A DNA stretch of 64,000 nt from Mucilaginibacter aquaedulcis (GTDB lineage: Bacteria > Bacteroidota > Bacteroidia > Sphingobacteriales > Sphingobacteriaceae). Positions 15,924 through 25,475 of the stretch are shown here, in pieces; position 1 is the stretch's first letter; the number at the start of each line of letters is the position of its first letter. A program made the position numbers and the translations under genes. The stretch spans positions 1,860,001-1,924,000 of the forward strand of contig NZ_JAUFPR010000002.1 of assembly GCF_030409325.1 (NCBI RefSeq). Direction: 5' to 3'. Below the pieces are notes generated by a model. That model saw nothing but the letters and a program-made list of their open reading frames with translations. It was not told the origin of the DNA and did no database searches.

Positions 15924-17261
15924 ATGAGTATTACCCCAAAACTTAACCGTTTTGATCTTTCCATGATCGTTATCAGTTTGGTTGTGGGGATGGGTATTTT
16001 TGCCGCCCCCGGCGAGGTTGCCATTAGTTCAAGTAACCCTTTATTATACTTCGGCGCCTGGTTTTTTGGAGGAGCCGTTAGTTTGTGCGGTGCGCTCACC
16101 TTTGCCGAAATTGGTGCCCGTTACCCAACCACGGGAGGGTTTTACAAGGTATTTTCATACTGTTTTCATCCGGCATTTGCCTTCATGATCAATTGGATCT
16201 TGGTGATCAGCAACGCCGCATCGGTAGCGGCAGTAGCACTTATAGGTGCCGAATATATAAACCCTATAATTATGCCGGCAAGCCTGCAAAACGGCACGGG
16301 CATCAGGATCATGACCATAACACCGGTACTGGTATTATACGTTATTAATTTTTTAGGTATAAAAATGAGCGCAAGAACTCAAAATGTGCTTACTATATTT
16401 AAAATAGCTATGATCGTTGTTCTTTGTGGCGCTGTTTTTAAAAGCCATCTCACCATGGGCACTTACAATGCTATTAAGACGGTTGTGGATAGCCCTTTCA
16501 GCTTAAGTACATTCGGCGTAAGTTTGATAGCTGTATTTTTTACTTACGGTGGCTACCAGCAAACCATAAACTTTGGAGGTGATATTATTAATGCCAAGAC
16601 CAATATTCCCAAAGCCATTTTTGCAGGTATGGTCACCGTTATATCCTTGTATCTGCTCATCAATTTTGCCTATTACTCTGTTTTAGGCATTGGCGGCTTG
16701 CAGCATAAAACAGCATTGGCAGCCACATTGGCAGGAGCTATTTTTGGTACAGTTGGTTATAAAATCATCTCCCTGTTAATGTTTGTGTCTGTGCTGGCCT
16801 TTATCAATGTAAACATCATGGCCAATCCCCGGGTTTACTATGCTATGGCAGAAGACGGGATATTACCCGGCAGGTTCAAAAAAGTAAATCAACAAACACA
16901 GGTACAAGAGTTTGGGCTAAGTTTTTTTGTTGCCGTAGTGCTTATCATATTGTTTTTTGTAGGCTCCTTTCAAAAAATATTAAGCTACGTAATGTTTTTT
17001 GATACCATCGGTTTATCAACCGCGGCGGTTACCATATTTATTTTAAGAAAAAAAACCAGGCATCTTAACCAAACAGACATTTACACTATGAAGTGGTATC
17101 CTGTACTTCCTATCATCTTCATTGCCTCGTACTGGTTTGTTACCGTCAATATTTTTATTGAAAACCCACTGGCCGCAGTGATATGCAGTTGTGCATTTCT
17201 TGTTGGCCTTATCATATATTTTATAACCAAAAGAAGCCAAAAACCAATTATAATACCTTAG
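15924..17261 (+). CDS. APC family amino acid permease
   Basis: A 445-residue integral membrane protein with about 12 hydrophobic helices. The N-terminal helix 1 region IVISLVVGMGIFAAPGEVA has the unwound G-rich substrate site of the APC superfamily, and helix 2 contains FGGAVSLCGALTFAEIGARYP, a family signature. It sits 2 bases before a PLP-dependent Cys/Met-type lyase gene, so it probably imports that enzyme's amino-acid substrate, for example a sulfur amino acid. Substrate specificity is an inference from context. Confidence 0.88.
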   Translation: MSITPKLNRFDLSMIVISLVVGMGIFAAPGEVAISSSNPLLYFGAWFFGGAVSLCGALTFAEIGARYPTTGGFYKVFSYCFHPAFAFMINWILVISNAASVAAVALIGAEYINPIIMPASLQNGTGIRIMTITPVLVLYVINFLGIKMSARTQNVLTIFKIAMIVVLCGAVFKSHLTMGTYNAIKTVVDSPFSLSTFGVSLIAVFFTYGGYQQTINFGGDIINAKTNIPKAIFAGMVTVISLYLLINFAYYSVLGIGGLQHKTALAATLAGAIFGTVGYKIISLLMFVSVLAFINVNIMANPRVYYAMAEDGILPGRFKKVNQQTQVQEFGLSFFVAVVLIILFFVGSFQKILSYVMFFDTIGLSTAAVTIFILRKKTRHLNQTDIYTMKWYPVLPIIFIASYWFVTVNIFIENPLAAVICSCAFLVGLIIYFITKRSQKPIIIP

Positions 17262-17263
17262 CT

Positions 17264-18424
17264 ATGGAACTTTCATTTATATTAAATGAGCTGGGAGAAG
17301 ACAGGGAGAACTACTTTAATGCAGTTTCACCGCCTATTGTACAGTCAAGTAATTTTGCTTTTAAAACGGTGGCTGATCTTAAGCAAGCTATGGCTGATGA
17401 GTTTGATGCCTGTTTATACTCCAGAGGGCAAAACCCTACACTTGATATCCTCAGAAAAAAACTGGCCGCTTTAGACGGGGCCGAAGATGCTTTGGTATTC
17501 AGCAGCGGTATCGCAGCAATTAGTGTCCCCCTGCTCTCATTGCTAAAAACAGGCGATCATATTATTGCGGTTGAAAATCCGTACAGCTGGACTCAAAAGC
17601 TTTTTAAATCCTTTTTACCTAAGTTTGGTATAAGCACCACTTTTATTGATGGAACTGATTTTAGCAATTTTGAAAATGCTGTAGTGCCCGAAACACGTTT
17701 GATATTTCTGGAAAGCCCCAATACCTTCAGTTACGAATTACAGGATATAAAAAAGGTTGCTTCCTTTGCCAAATCACGGGGTATTATTACCATTATTGAT
17801 AATAGTTATTGCAGCCCTATATACCAGCAGCCGTACATGCTGGGGATCGATTTGGTTGCACAATCGGCAACAAAATATATTGGAGGCCATTCAGATATTG
17901 TGGCAGGCGTGCTAACAGGTAGTAAAGAGCTCATCAGGAAAATATTTGATCATGAATTTATGAACATCGGCCCTGCGGTTTCGCCACATTCGGCGTGGTT
18001 GCTTTTGCGGGGATTACGAACATTGCCTTTGCGCATTCAACGTAGTTTTGAAAGCACTAAAATAATTACCGAATGGCTAAGTGATCATGAAGCTATACAA
18101 CACGTTATATGGCCTTTTCTCACAGATTTTAAACAAGCCCAGCTTGTACAAGAGCAAATGCAGGGTTGCGGCGGACTATTTAGCTTTACCCTAAAAAACT
18201 CTTCGTTAAAAAAAATAGAAACTTTTTGCAATAATCTTCAGCATATCTTACTGGCTGTTTCATGGGGTGGTCATGAAAGTTTGGTAGTGCCGTCTGTTGC
18301 ATCGCTGACAGAAGATCAGTATGAAACAACTAATGAAAGGCATCAACTGATCAGGATGTATGTTGGGCTGGAGGAGCCTCAATACCTGATAAACGACCTG
18401 CGGCAAGCATTAGAAAAAATTTAA
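17264..18424 (+). CDS. Cys/Met metabolism PLP-dependent lyase/transferase
   Basis: About 386 residues. The frame runs upstream inside the permease gene, but ATG at 17264, 2 bases after the permease stop, gives the normal family start. Landmarks are VFSSGIAAISVPLLSLLKTGD (cofactor phosphate cup, in two blocks), the Asp of TIIDNSYCSPIYQQP and the PLP lysine Lys204 in SATKYIGGHSD. This fold type I group includes cystathionine gamma-synthase, cystathionine lyases and methionine gamma-lyase; which reaction applies here is not decidable by eye. Co-transcription with an amino-acid permease favours a catabolic lyase over a biosynthetic enzyme. Confidence 0.85.
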   Translation: MELSFILNELGEDRENYFNAVSPPIVQSSNFAFKTVADLKQAMADEFDACLYSRGQNPTLDILRKKLAALDGAEDALVFSSGIAAISVPLLSLLKTGDHIIAVENPYSWTQKLFKSFLPKFGISTTFIDGTDFSNFENAVVPETRLIFLESPNTFSYELQDIKKVASFAKSRGIITIIDNSYCSPIYQQPYMLGIDLVAQSATKYIGGHSDIVAGVLTGSKELIRKIFDHEFMNIGPAVSPHSAWLLLRGLRTLPLRIQRSFESTKIITEWLSDHEAIQHVIWPFLTDFKQAQLVQEQMQGCGGLFSFTLKNSSLKKIETFCNNLQHILLAVSWGGHESLVVPSVASLTEDQYETTNERHQLIRMYVGLEEPQYLINDLRQALEKI

Positions 18425-18437
18425 ACTCTTTAAAATC

Positions 18438-18474
18438 AAGACAGGACTGCATTTTAATAAATGTAGCCTGTCTT
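18438..18474. terminator. Terminator between convergent genes
   Basis: AAGACAGG at 18438-18445 pairs with CCTGTCTT at 18467-18474, with a mostly paired inner part (GCATTT/AAATGT). It lies between the lyase stop (18424) and the metallophosphoesterase stop (18478), so it can end both transcripts. Confidence 0.65.
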
Positions 18475-18477
18475 GTC

Positions 18478-20340
18478 TTATTTAGCTTGTTTTCCTTGCA
18501 AGCTTGTTACTTTTCCATCCATTGTACTCACATAAATTGCTTGATCTGTAGGTAATATGGTGTTCATTAAGCAATTTGACACCTTGTATTTCCATAACAC
18601 ATCTCCGCTTTTACGATCAACCGCGTAAGCAATTCCAGAATGCGTTGGAACGTAAACTACCCCACGATGTTCAACTATGGCAGAAGGACAAAGCTCGTAA
18701 GGTAATTGCAAAGATGATGTCCAGGCAATTTGCATAGAATCTGCCTTAGTGGAGATACCTAATAACTTACCATCCATAATTTTCACATACACCAGCATGC
18801 TATCATTTGATAGCCCCATGGATTCACGTACCCTTGTGCCCTTCATCTTTTCGCGCCATAGCACTTTACCTGTTGAGGCATCAAGAGAGGTCATGTATTG
18901 GTCAGGAGCAACAATAAATACACGGTTATTGGCTGCCACCGGATAACAGGCCGCGGGCGAAAACATACGGTTTGTTGTGCCGTTGTTCCACTTCCATACC
19001 AATTTCCCGGTATTTAAATCAAGCGCATAAAAATCATTTGCCCAACAGCCAAAATATATTTTACCCTGGTAAATCAGCGGCTTATCAACCACAAATCCTT
19101 TTACCTGATCAAAATCCCACACCAGTTTCCCGGAGGTTAGATCCAATGCACGGAAATGACCATCAGAGGCTCCAATATAAACCATCTTGTTTTCAATTAC
19201 CGGCGATGCAACAACTGCTTTTTCAGCCGCACTTTTCCAGATAAGCTTGCCTGTAATAGTCGAAATACAATAGATATATTTATCTGAGGAACCAGCAACA
19301 ACGTAATTACCCGATACACAAGGGGTAGAATATATCTTTCCACCGGTGGCGTATAACCAGATGCGTTTGCCTGTCTTTTTGTCAAGTGCATAGATCAGCC
19401 CTTTGGTATCGGTAAGTATAATTTCATTATTTGCCACCGCCATTCCAGCCCCTATGTCACTCTGATCCTGGTAACTCCAAAAAACTTTTACCCCACTACC
19501 ATTATTTACCGCGTATGATGGGCGATAGTAATGGGCTGTATCTTTATTAAAATGATGGTCAAAGAGGTCAGCTTCAGCCCATTTTCTTGAGGTTTCAACC
19601 ACCGGTTTACGTTCTTCAAATGTGGCTTTACCATTTTGTATAGTTACAATATTATAGCCACCTATACTGTCTTTTGCCTGCAGGTTTGAGCGCCCCATTA
19701 TACTTGGAATGCCTTCAAAATTGAGTACATGATTACTATGCCCGTGCCCGCACAGTATCATCTGGATATTTTTTGCTTTCAGTTTATTGATTACCGTATA
19801 CCAGTTATTCTGCGATGAATCCTGGGGGTAATGATTCAGGTAGATCAGAGGAGTTTCGGGTTTGGTATGGTTCAGCACAGAATCAAGCCATACGATATTT
19901 TCACGGGGTACCTGGCCCGGCCCCATCCGCATATTTGGACCCGAACTGGTACCTGCAAACAAATACCCTCCATAATTAAACGCGAATGTTTCTGAACCAA
20001 AAACTTTCCGGAAGGTATTACTGCCACTTTCCGACCAGTTAGCATCGTGATTACCTGGAATGATATACCATTTCTTGTTTAAGCTATCCAAAATTTGTTT
20101 AGCCAGCTTTAGTTCCTCGTCGGCCCCAAATTCAGTGATATCGCCGGTAATCACCACAAATTTTAAATCGGGATTGTTATTAATGTCCTTCACTGTTCTA
20201 CGCAGGTCTTCGGCAGCGGTTGGATTACCGATATTCACATGGGTATCAGAAACGAACGCGAACTTGAAACTTTGCGCCTGGCTGATGCCTGCGGTTAGTA
20301 AAAACAATAATAAAAATACACTTAACTTTTTAGGCTTCAT
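18478..20340 (-). CDS. Metallophosphoesterase fused to PQQ-type beta-propeller
   Basis: A 620-residue secreted protein. The signal peptide ends near residue 23 (SQAQ). The calcineurin-like phosphoesterase domain has SDTHVN (Asp32, His34), TGDITEFG (Asp67), PGNHDANW (Asn97-His98), NHYPQ and CGHGHSNH, so all metal ligands appear intact. From about residue 270 to the end there are repeated propeller blades with W-x-Y/F and LDxxTGKxxW motifs (for example LDKKTGKRIW, LDLTSGKLVW, LDLNTGKLVW), a PQQ-like repeat propeller. The gene is last in the SusC/SusD locus, after a hairpin. Expected role: periplasmic or surface phosphomono- or diester hydrolysis; substrate unknown. Confidence 0.88.
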   Translation of the reverse strand: MKPKKLSVFLLLFLLTAGISQAQSFKFAFVSDTHVNIGNPTAAEDLRRTVKDINNNPDLKFVVITGDITEFGADEELKLAKQILDSLNKKWYIIPGNHDANWSESGSNTFRKVFGSETFAFNYGGYLFAGTSSGPNMRMGPGQVPRENIVWLDSVLNHTKPETPLIYLNHYPQDSSQNNWYTVINKLKAKNIQMILCGHGHSNHVLNFEGIPSIMGRSNLQAKDSIGGYNIVTIQNGKATFEERKPVVETSRKWAEADLFDHHFNKDTAHYYRPSYAVNNGSGVKVFWSYQDQSDIGAGMAVANNEIILTDTKGLIYALDKKTGKRIWLYATGGKIYSTPCVSGNYVVAGSSDKYIYCISTITGKLIWKSAAEKAVVASPVIENKMVYIGASDGHFRALDLTSGKLVWDFDQVKGFVVDKPLIYQGKIYFGCWANDFYALDLNTGKLVWKWNNGTTNRMFSPAACYPVAANNRVFIVAPDQYMTSLDASTGKVLWREKMKGTRVRESMGLSNDSMLVYVKIMDGKLLGISTKADSMQIAWTSSLQLPYELCPSAIVEHRGVVYVPTHSGIAYAVDRKSGDVLWKYKVSNCLMNTILPTDQAIYVSTMDGKVTSLQGKQAK

Positions 20341-20365
20341 ATTTGTAAGCTTTAGTAATCATTTT

Positions 20366-20396
20366 AAAAACCCTCCCCAAAATACAGGAAGGGTTT
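20366..20396 (-). terminator. Possible attenuator between SusD and the phosphoesterase
   Basis: On the minus strand AAACCCTTCC can pair with GGGGAGGGTTTTT around a short loop, leaving a T run just before the next gene's start (20340). It could reduce transcription from susD into the phosphoesterase gene. Confidence 0.5.
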
Positions 20397-20414
20397 AATT
20401 TTAATGTTTCTTGT

Positions 20415-22124
20415 TTACCAACCAGGATTTTGTTTCAGATCCACACCCTGATCCTTATACAATTTTATCTGATCCAAAGGCAGCGGACTTAAATAAACCT
20501 TAGGGTCGTTAAATATGCGTTGGGTTTCGGCCTTGGTAGCAGGAACTACGTAACCTGAGGCTGCATTATTTTGTGTGGCAACCGATAAGGTTTTAGGGTA
20601 ATCGGCCCGGTTTATCCAGGCGCCTAAGTTAATATCGGGATTCCCCTGGGTATCCAGATATTCGTATTTCTTCCATTTTCTAAGATCGTCATTTCTGAAA
20701 CCTTCCATCATCAGTTCGGTACGGCGTTCGCGGCGAATCTCCCATAATAGTGATGGAACAGTAGGATCACGTTTAGGGTCATCATAAACGGCGCCATTTA
20801 CAGCGGGCTGGCCACCCATAACTTGCAGGGCAGGCATATTAATGCCGGTGCGGTTTCTTAACTTATTGATCGATATGTCAAGATCATTCTGTGTTAAGGT
20901 TCCTAATTCGGCACTCGCTTCCGCATAGTTTATAAGTACTTCGCCATAGCGTATTACAGGTGCTTGCGTATCATTTAAGCTGCTGTTACCATCTGTAAGA
21001 TCTTTGATATCCTCATTAAAAAACTTCAAAACAGCATAACCGGATGATGAATAATTTGAAACCACACCATTCAGCCTTATGGCAGGCACAAAGGTAGCAG
21101 TAATACGAGGATCCCGATCGGTCATCACATTTGTAATGGTTTTATCACCTTTATAAAGCGGCGATATGCCAATAGGCAAACCATCCTTGCATAAATAAGA
21201 TTCTATAGCATTTTTTGAAGCCCCGGTTTGTACTTCCTTATTCACATAGCTCTCCAGGCTATGAGTAAGCAAGCCGGTTTGATATTTCCTGTATAAAATG
21301 ATCTCGGGATTGGTTGACAGATCAAGTGAGTTAAATATCTTCCTGTAATCAGGTGCAACTGTATATCCCCCTTTAGTAATTACCTCATTAGCCGCATTTT
21401 TAGCTGCTGTTAGATATTCAGTAGCCTTTGCTGCATTATTGGCCTGGTACTTTTCCCAGTTGCCCTCAAACAAGAAAACTCTTGACATGAACGCTAGTAC
21501 TACATACCGGTTTACAACAAGCCCCTGCGGACCGGTGACAGCATCAGTGGTACGAACATTTGTGGCAGCATAATTAAAATCGGCCAAAACACTATCCATA
21601 ACCATTGTTCGTGGGTCGCGCGGGCGATAGAGTTCTTTAGTATCAGTCTCCTTTAATACTTTTCCATACCACGGAAAATCGCCAAATGCCTTTACTTTAC
21701 TTGCATATTCCAATGCCCGAAAAAAACGGGCTACTCCTGTCCAATGTTTTTTAGCTTCATCAGACATAGGTACAATTTTAATACGATCGATAAATATATT
21801 GGCCTTACGAATATTTGTAAATGACCAGCCGCCACCCGTTGCCGGCACATTTTTGGTAAATGTTGTGGGGGTTAATGGTGCAAAATCATCATTTAAGCTT
21901 TCGCCCGAAAAATACCCTCCCCAACTCAGATCGAAACCAGAAGCATAACCCGGAAAATAGGTTGGATAGAACCCGAAGGCAAAAGTGCGCACATTGCCCT
22001 CGCTTGTCCAGTAGGTATCATCAGTAAACTGATCAAGGGGTTGTTTGGTTAAAAAATCATCGGCTTTTTTGCATCCCCATGAAATAAGGATCAAACCGAA
22101 CATTAAATATTTTAGTGTTTTCAT
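20415..22124 (-). CDS. SusD/RagB family outer-membrane nutrient-binding lipoprotein
   Basis: A 569-residue lipoprotein. The signal ends in the lipobox ISWGC (Cys at about residue 18), followed by KKADDFLTKQPLDQFTDDTYW, a standard SusD N-terminus. The C-terminus has the usual RRERRTELMMEGFRNDDLRKW and a PLPLDQI-x-QNPGW ending. SusD proteins cap the SusC transporter and bind the glycan or other polymer. It follows SusC by 13 bases. Ligand class cannot be read from the sequence; the neighbours hint at an amino-sugar or phosphodiester-containing substrate. Confidence 0.95.
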   Translation of the reverse strand: MKTLKYLMFGLILISWGCKKADDFLTKQPLDQFTDDTYWTSEGNVRTFAFGFYPTYFPGYASGFDLSWGGYFSGESLNDDFAPLTPTTFTKNVPATGGGWSFTNIRKANIFIDRIKIVPMSDEAKKHWTGVARFFRALEYASKVKAFGDFPWYGKVLKETDTKELYRPRDPRTMVMDSVLADFNYAATNVRTTDAVTGPQGLVVNRYVVLAFMSRVFLFEGNWEKYQANNAAKATEYLTAAKNAANEVITKGGYTVAPDYRKIFNSLDLSTNPEIILYRKYQTGLLTHSLESYVNKEVQTGASKNAIESYLCKDGLPIGISPLYKGDKTITNVMTDRDPRITATFVPAIRLNGVVSNYSSSGYAVLKFFNEDIKDLTDGNSSLNDTQAPVIRYGEVLINYAEASAELGTLTQNDLDISINKLRNRTGINMPALQVMGGQPAVNGAVYDDPKRDPTVPSLLWEIRRERRTELMMEGFRNDDLRKWKKYEYLDTQGNPDINLGAWINRADYPKTLSVATQNNAASGYVVPATKAETQRIFNDPKVYLSPLPLDQIKLYKDQGVDLKQNPGW

Positions 22125-22137
22125 AATTCTTCTTTAA

Positions 22138-25100
22138 TTAAAATGTCACCTGTAATCCTAATGAATAGGTTTTCCTGTAAGGATAAACACGTCCGAAACC
22201 GGCACGGTCATTATCTATCTGTGTTTGTGAAAAATCCGTTTCCGGATCAATAGGGATGTTTCCTAAATGATCAAACGTCAGGATATTTTCACCGCTGAAA
22301 TAAACGCGCAACCTTTCAATACCCAACCTTCTGGTTACACTTTTGCTAAGTGAGTAACCCACATTCAAATTCTTTAAGCGCAGATAGGCCATATTCAGCA
22401 AATAGCGGGTCTGAGGCTGATAATCCCACTTGTCAACCGAAGCACCATAATCTGTAGGTCTTGGATAAAACGCATTAGGATTTGTTTCTGACCAGTAATC
22501 CATTTGATAAGAATACCATCCTTCGGCTGCTCTGAAACCTGGGAAAGCAACCGGACCGCTTGCCCATAACTGACGACTGCCTACACCTTGTAGGTATACG
22601 CTCAGATCAAAGCCTTTCCAATCTGCGGCAAGTCTTAAGCCATATTGATAACGTGGGGTTGAGTTTCCGATGATCTTCTTATCGCCATGATCATCTACCG
22701 TATTGCTTCCGTAGTAAATAGTACCGTCGCCATTCAAGTCTTTGTATTTAACATCGCCCGGGCCGAAATAAAATGATCCGCTTTCCAGCTTACTTTGCGA
22801 AGGCACGCCCTGCGCATACACATAATGACCGGCCGCGTCTTTACCCGAGAAATCGCTTTGTGTAAATAAACGATCGGTTACAAAACCCCAGATCTCGCCC
22901 AGTTTCATACCTTCATAATAAGTACTATTTAATCCGGCAATAGTTGCAGGAAGAGCCTGTGTCGTATTAGCGAATTTCGTGATGGTTTCCTGAGCATCAG
23001 ACAATGTTGCGGTTGCGCTAAAATGAAACCCATTGCCAAACGTATGATTATAATCTACAGCCAGTTCCCAACCTTTACCTTGTAACTCGCCAAAATTCCG
23101 TACAGGTGATGCTGCTCCGAAAGAACTTGGAAGCGTGACACCTGGGCTAATCATATTGCTTGTAGTTCTGTTGTAAATATCAAAGGTTAACCCTAACTCA
23201 TCGTTCAGGAAACGGGCATCTAAACCCAGGTCGGCTGTACGGATAGTTTCCCAGGTAAGTACTGGCGAAAGCGGTGTTGGGGTAGTTAAGGTAGTTGCAT
23301 TTCCTGAGGGCAATATCCATCCGGAAGTTTGAGCACTTAATAACGACAGGAAGCGATTATTACCTACAGCCTGGTTACCCACAGACCCGTATGATCCCCT
23401 TATTTTCAGGAATGAAAGAAAACCCTTGCTCCAATCCATATACGACTCTTTGGTAAGCACATATCCGGCTGAGGCGGAAGGGAAAAAACCATATAGGTTG
23501 TTAACCGGGAAACGTGATGAACCGTCTTCACGGCCATTTACTTCCAACAAATATTTATCCTTATAGGCATAGTTAATACGCGCAAAATAACCCAGTGTTG
23601 AATAATGCCCATCGGCAGATGAAGCAAACTGATCACCGGTGGCCAGGTTAACCTCACCAAAATTTTGGTCAAGCAGGTTTCTTCTTTCAGATGACTGGTT
23701 GGTGTATTCGTTCAGTTCGATATCGCTTCCTAATATGGCTTTAAAAGAATGATCGTCAATGGTTTTGTTATATGTTGCAAATAGTTTGCCTGTATTCACC
23801 GTGTTCCAGTAAGAATAATACCTTGCTTTATTATAAGAGGCGCTTTGGTACCCGGTATAATTTAGGGCAGTGCCATTGAATGACCAAAAGTCATAAGCCA
23901 TGGTATTGCCACCGGTTTGATGTAAGTGTTCATTTGTACCGGTGTATGTATAATCGGCATCAACTGTAAAGCCCGGAAGTATTTTGAATGTACCCCCTAC
24001 CGATATTCTGGACAGGTTATTTTTATCCTCATCCCTTTTGGCCTGTTGAACTTCTGTTACTGAACTTCTGAAGGGTAAACCATTGTAGGTACCGTAAGGA
24101 TAGTTGGCTGGCCAGCGGTACAAATAATAATAAGGGCCGTATTGTGAAGCTGAGAAAATGAAAGGAGTAGAAGTTGCCGTGTTTGAAAATATAATTTTAG
24201 CACGCGCATCCAGCCACTTGGTTGGACTTGCTCCTACACCTAAAGAAAAGTTATATCTGTCAAACTTATCCGGGTTTACTTTTAGTACACCATCCTGATT
24301 AAGATAGCCTAAGCCAATGTTATAATTTATCTTTTCGCTACCGCCGCTTATCCCAACGTTATGCGATTGTTGAGGAGTCCAATCTTTAAGGTACAATTTA
24401 CCGGCATCCCATGAGCGGTAGAAATATAGTTTCCCGCCGATGATATCAAAATCACGGCCCTGAACCATTTCGGGGCTCAAGTTCTGATTACCATATTGGG
24501 TTTCCCAATCGCGCATTTTTTGTATGGCGGCTGCATCAACAGAGTAACCGATAATACTAAAGCTCGAAGTGCTGGGATTAAAACGTTGCAAAGCCAGTAA
24601 TGAAGCTTCTGAATTATCTGCTGCAGAAGCCAGTTTCAGTTGTTTAGTTGGTGAAGCCCAGGCAAAGTTGTTAGAGTAAGTTATACGATTAACTGCATTG
24701 CGTTTACCGGCTTTGGTAGTAACCAATATAACACCAAATGCCGCCCGGGTACCATAAATTGAAGCTGAAGCCGCATCTTTTAATACTGATATAGATTCTA
24801 TATCATCAGGGTTAATTAACTGCAAACTTGGAATCTCTACGTTATCAACCAGTATCAAAGGCGCAGCGCCAGCAGATCCGGTATTGATAGAGCCCGTTAA
24901 GCCACGTAACCTTATTTTAGGGTCGGTACCCAGATCGCCGGTTGCTGTTGTGATAGTTAAGCCAGGCACAACACCCTGCAAGCCACGAGCTACATCTGTA
25001 ATGGGACGTGATTGTAATGCTTTGGTGTCAACCGTAGCCACGGCACCTGTCAAGTTCGCGCGTTTTTGTGTTCCGTAACCCACCACAACCACCTCATTTA

Positions 25101-25404
25101 ATGATTTTGTGTCGGCGCCAAGTTTAACATTGATCGCGCTATTATTTTTAACGGTTATCTCCTGTGTGGCAAAGCTCACAAAGCTGAACACCAATACCTG
25201 TCCATCGCTTGCTTTAATTGAATAGGAACCGTTAAGGTCGGTAACAGTACCATCGGGAGTACCTTTAATTTTAATTGAAACTCCGGGCAGTGCGTTTCCG
25301 TCATCTGCTGAAGTTACTTTTCCGGTAATTGTTTTTTGCTGGGCAATAGCCTGCACCGACAAAAACAACATGACCAGAAGCAGTCTGAGTAGCTTTTTTT
25401 CCAT
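22138..25404 (-). CDS. SusC/RagA family TonB-dependent outer-membrane transporter
   Basis: A 1088-residue outer-membrane transporter. After a signal peptide (ending AIAQ) lies the carboxypeptidase-D-like domain (ITGKVTSADDGNALPGVSI), then the TonB-box/plug entry VVVGYGTQKRANLTGAVATV, plug residues including GSAGAAPLILVDNVEIP, and a long beta-barrel ending in an aromatic residue (SLGLQVTF). Length is normal. It forms a pair with the downstream SusD. The two genes lie inside a probable operon that begins with the phosphodiester glycosidase and NamZ-type genes upstream and ends with the phosphoesterase. Confidence 0.96.
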   Translation of the reverse strand: MEKKLLRLLLVMLFLSVQAIAQQKTITGKVTSADDGNALPGVSIKIKGTPDGTVTDLNGSYSIKASDGQVLVFSFVSFATQEITVKNNSAINVKLGADTKSLNEVVVVGYGTQKRANLTGAVATVDTKALQSRPITDVARGLQGVVPGLTITTATGDLGTDPKIRLRGLTGSINTGSAGAAPLILVDNVEIPSLQLINPDDIESISVLKDAASASIYGTRAAFGVILVTTKAGKRNAVNRITYSNNFAWASPTKQLKLASAADNSEASLLALQRFNPSTSSFSIIGYSVDAAAIQKMRDWETQYGNQNLSPEMVQGRDFDIIGGKLYFYRSWDAGKLYLKDWTPQQSHNVGISGGSEKINYNIGLGYLNQDGVLKVNPDKFDRYNFSLGVGASPTKWLDARAKIIFSNTATSTPFIFSASQYGPYYYLYRWPANYPYGTYNGLPFRSSVTEVQQAKRDEDKNNLSRISVGGTFKILPGFTVDADYTYTGTNEHLHQTGGNTMAYDFWSFNGTALNYTGYQSASYNKARYYSYWNTVNTGKLFATYNKTIDDHSFKAILGSDIELNEYTNQSSERRNLLDQNFGEVNLATGDQFASSADGHYSTLGYFARINYAYKDKYLLEVNGREDGSSRFPVNNLYGFFPSASAGYVLTKESYMDWSKGFLSFLKIRGSYGSVGNQAVGNNRFLSLLSAQTSGWILPSGNATTLTTPTPLSPVLTWETIRTADLGLDARFLNDELGLTFDIYNRTTSNMISPGVTLPSSFGAASPVRNFGELQGKGWELAVDYNHTFGNGFHFSATATLSDAQETITKFANTTQALPATIAGLNSTYYEGMKLGEIWGFVTDRLFTQSDFSGKDAAGHYVYAQGVPSQSKLESGSFYFGPGDVKYKDLNGDGTIYYGSNTVDDHGDKKIIGNSTPRYQYGLRLAADWKGFDLSVYLQGVGSRQLWASGPVAFPGFRAAEGWYSYQMDYWSETNPNAFYPRPTDYGASVDKWDYQPQTRYLLNMAYLRLKNLNVGYSLSKSVTRRLGIERLRVYFSGENILTFDHLGNIPIDPETDFSQTQIDNDRAGFGRVYPYRKTYSLGLQVTF

Positions 25405-25475
25405 GAATTGTTAATTAAGTGTTCTGTTTTGAACCTTTGAGATATGAATAGTTTAGTAGTTTGCTGATGTATCGA

